The notes beneath the pieces were generated by a model, which was not told the origin of the DNA, ran no database searches, and worked only from the letters and a program-made list of their open reading frames with translations. A DNA stretch of 33,246 bases from contig CADCHW010000001.1 of assembly GCA_902801245.1 (NCBI GenBank), forward strand, positions 73,626-106,871, in the 5' to 3' direction. This stretch comes from an uncultured Ruminococcus sp. GTDB taxonomy: Bacteria > Bacillota > Clostridia > Oscillospirales > Acutalibacteraceae. This document shows positions 33,227-33,246 of this stretch, piece by piece. The first letter of the stretch is position 1. Each line of letters begins with the position of its first letter. Made by a program: the position numbers and the translations under genes.

Positions 33227-33246
33227 ATGGAAAAAATATCCCCAAG
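33227..33246 (+). CDS. 5' end of the next gene, probably divIC
   Basis: ATG 33227 begins MEKISP and runs off the window; GGAGG lies only 2 bases upstream, and the in-frame ATG 33212 is an alternative. In Firmicutes the gene after yabQ is usually divIC, but only synteny supports the name. Between yabQ and here no terminator is visible. Confidence 0.35.

Overview
The window reads as chromosomal DNA of an endospore-forming, low-to-moderate GC Clostridia member. The gene content and order fit the Oscillospiraceae/Ruminococcaceae (Ruminococcus- or Eubacterium siraeum-like), but the exact genus is inference. The sporulation genes yabP, yabQ and a SpoVB-type flippase, a cdaA-cdaR pair, recJ-rel-dtd and mazG-hup-rqcP-yabP-yabQ all match Firmicutes synteny. 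I see no rRNA, no CRISPR array, no transposase and no phage module. One tRNA, tRNA-Pro(GGG), is present.

Layout. (1) 1-2587: the 3' end of a FAD-dependent oxidoreductase, then a GT39-like membrane glycosyltransferase whose first transmembrane segment lies in another frame, closed by a strong terminator. (2) 2633-8468: a four-gene operon behind a near-consensus sigma-A promoter. It encodes an ATPase with two FHA domains and an ABC domain, its membrane partner, a PP2C phosphatase, and a Ser/Thr kinase fused to two copies of a DUF6273-like module. This is the best candidate for an undescribed system: a phospho-switched exporter with its own kinase and phosphatase. (3) 8829-11195, minus strand: a PadR regulator, a HAAS/DUF1700-like membrane protein and a DUF4097 protein, with an inverted repeat over the promoter. 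(4) 11266-13470: serine O-acetyltransferase and an orphan ABC solute-binding lipoprotein. (5) 13469-15783, minus strand: a Kv-type potassium channel, a possible SUKH remnant, tRNA-Pro and a vWA protein. (6) 16103-17527: a DUF3343 protein overlapping a cysteine-desulfurase-family enzyme. (7) 17633-19996: cdaA-cdaR for c-di-AMP synthesis. (8) 20380-28508: recJ, rel, then dtd-MBL-hemZ-nucleoside kinase. (9) 28602-33246: a zinc-ribbon protein, a SpoVB-like flippase, then mazG-hup-rqcP-yabP-yabQ and the first codons of what is probably divIC.

Four copies of a non-coding, hairpin-rich element of about 230 bp lie between genes at 8477-8708, 15821-16054 (inverted), 20012-20295 and 24752-24935. The two complete copies end in the same 8-bp inverted repeat, so the family looks MITE-like. 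A second regulatory oddity is upstream of yabP: a hairpin that would hide its ribosome-binding site lies over a possible sigma-E promoter, so only transcripts started at that promoter would expose the site.

All assignments come from reading motifs by eye. No database search, folding program or alignment was run.
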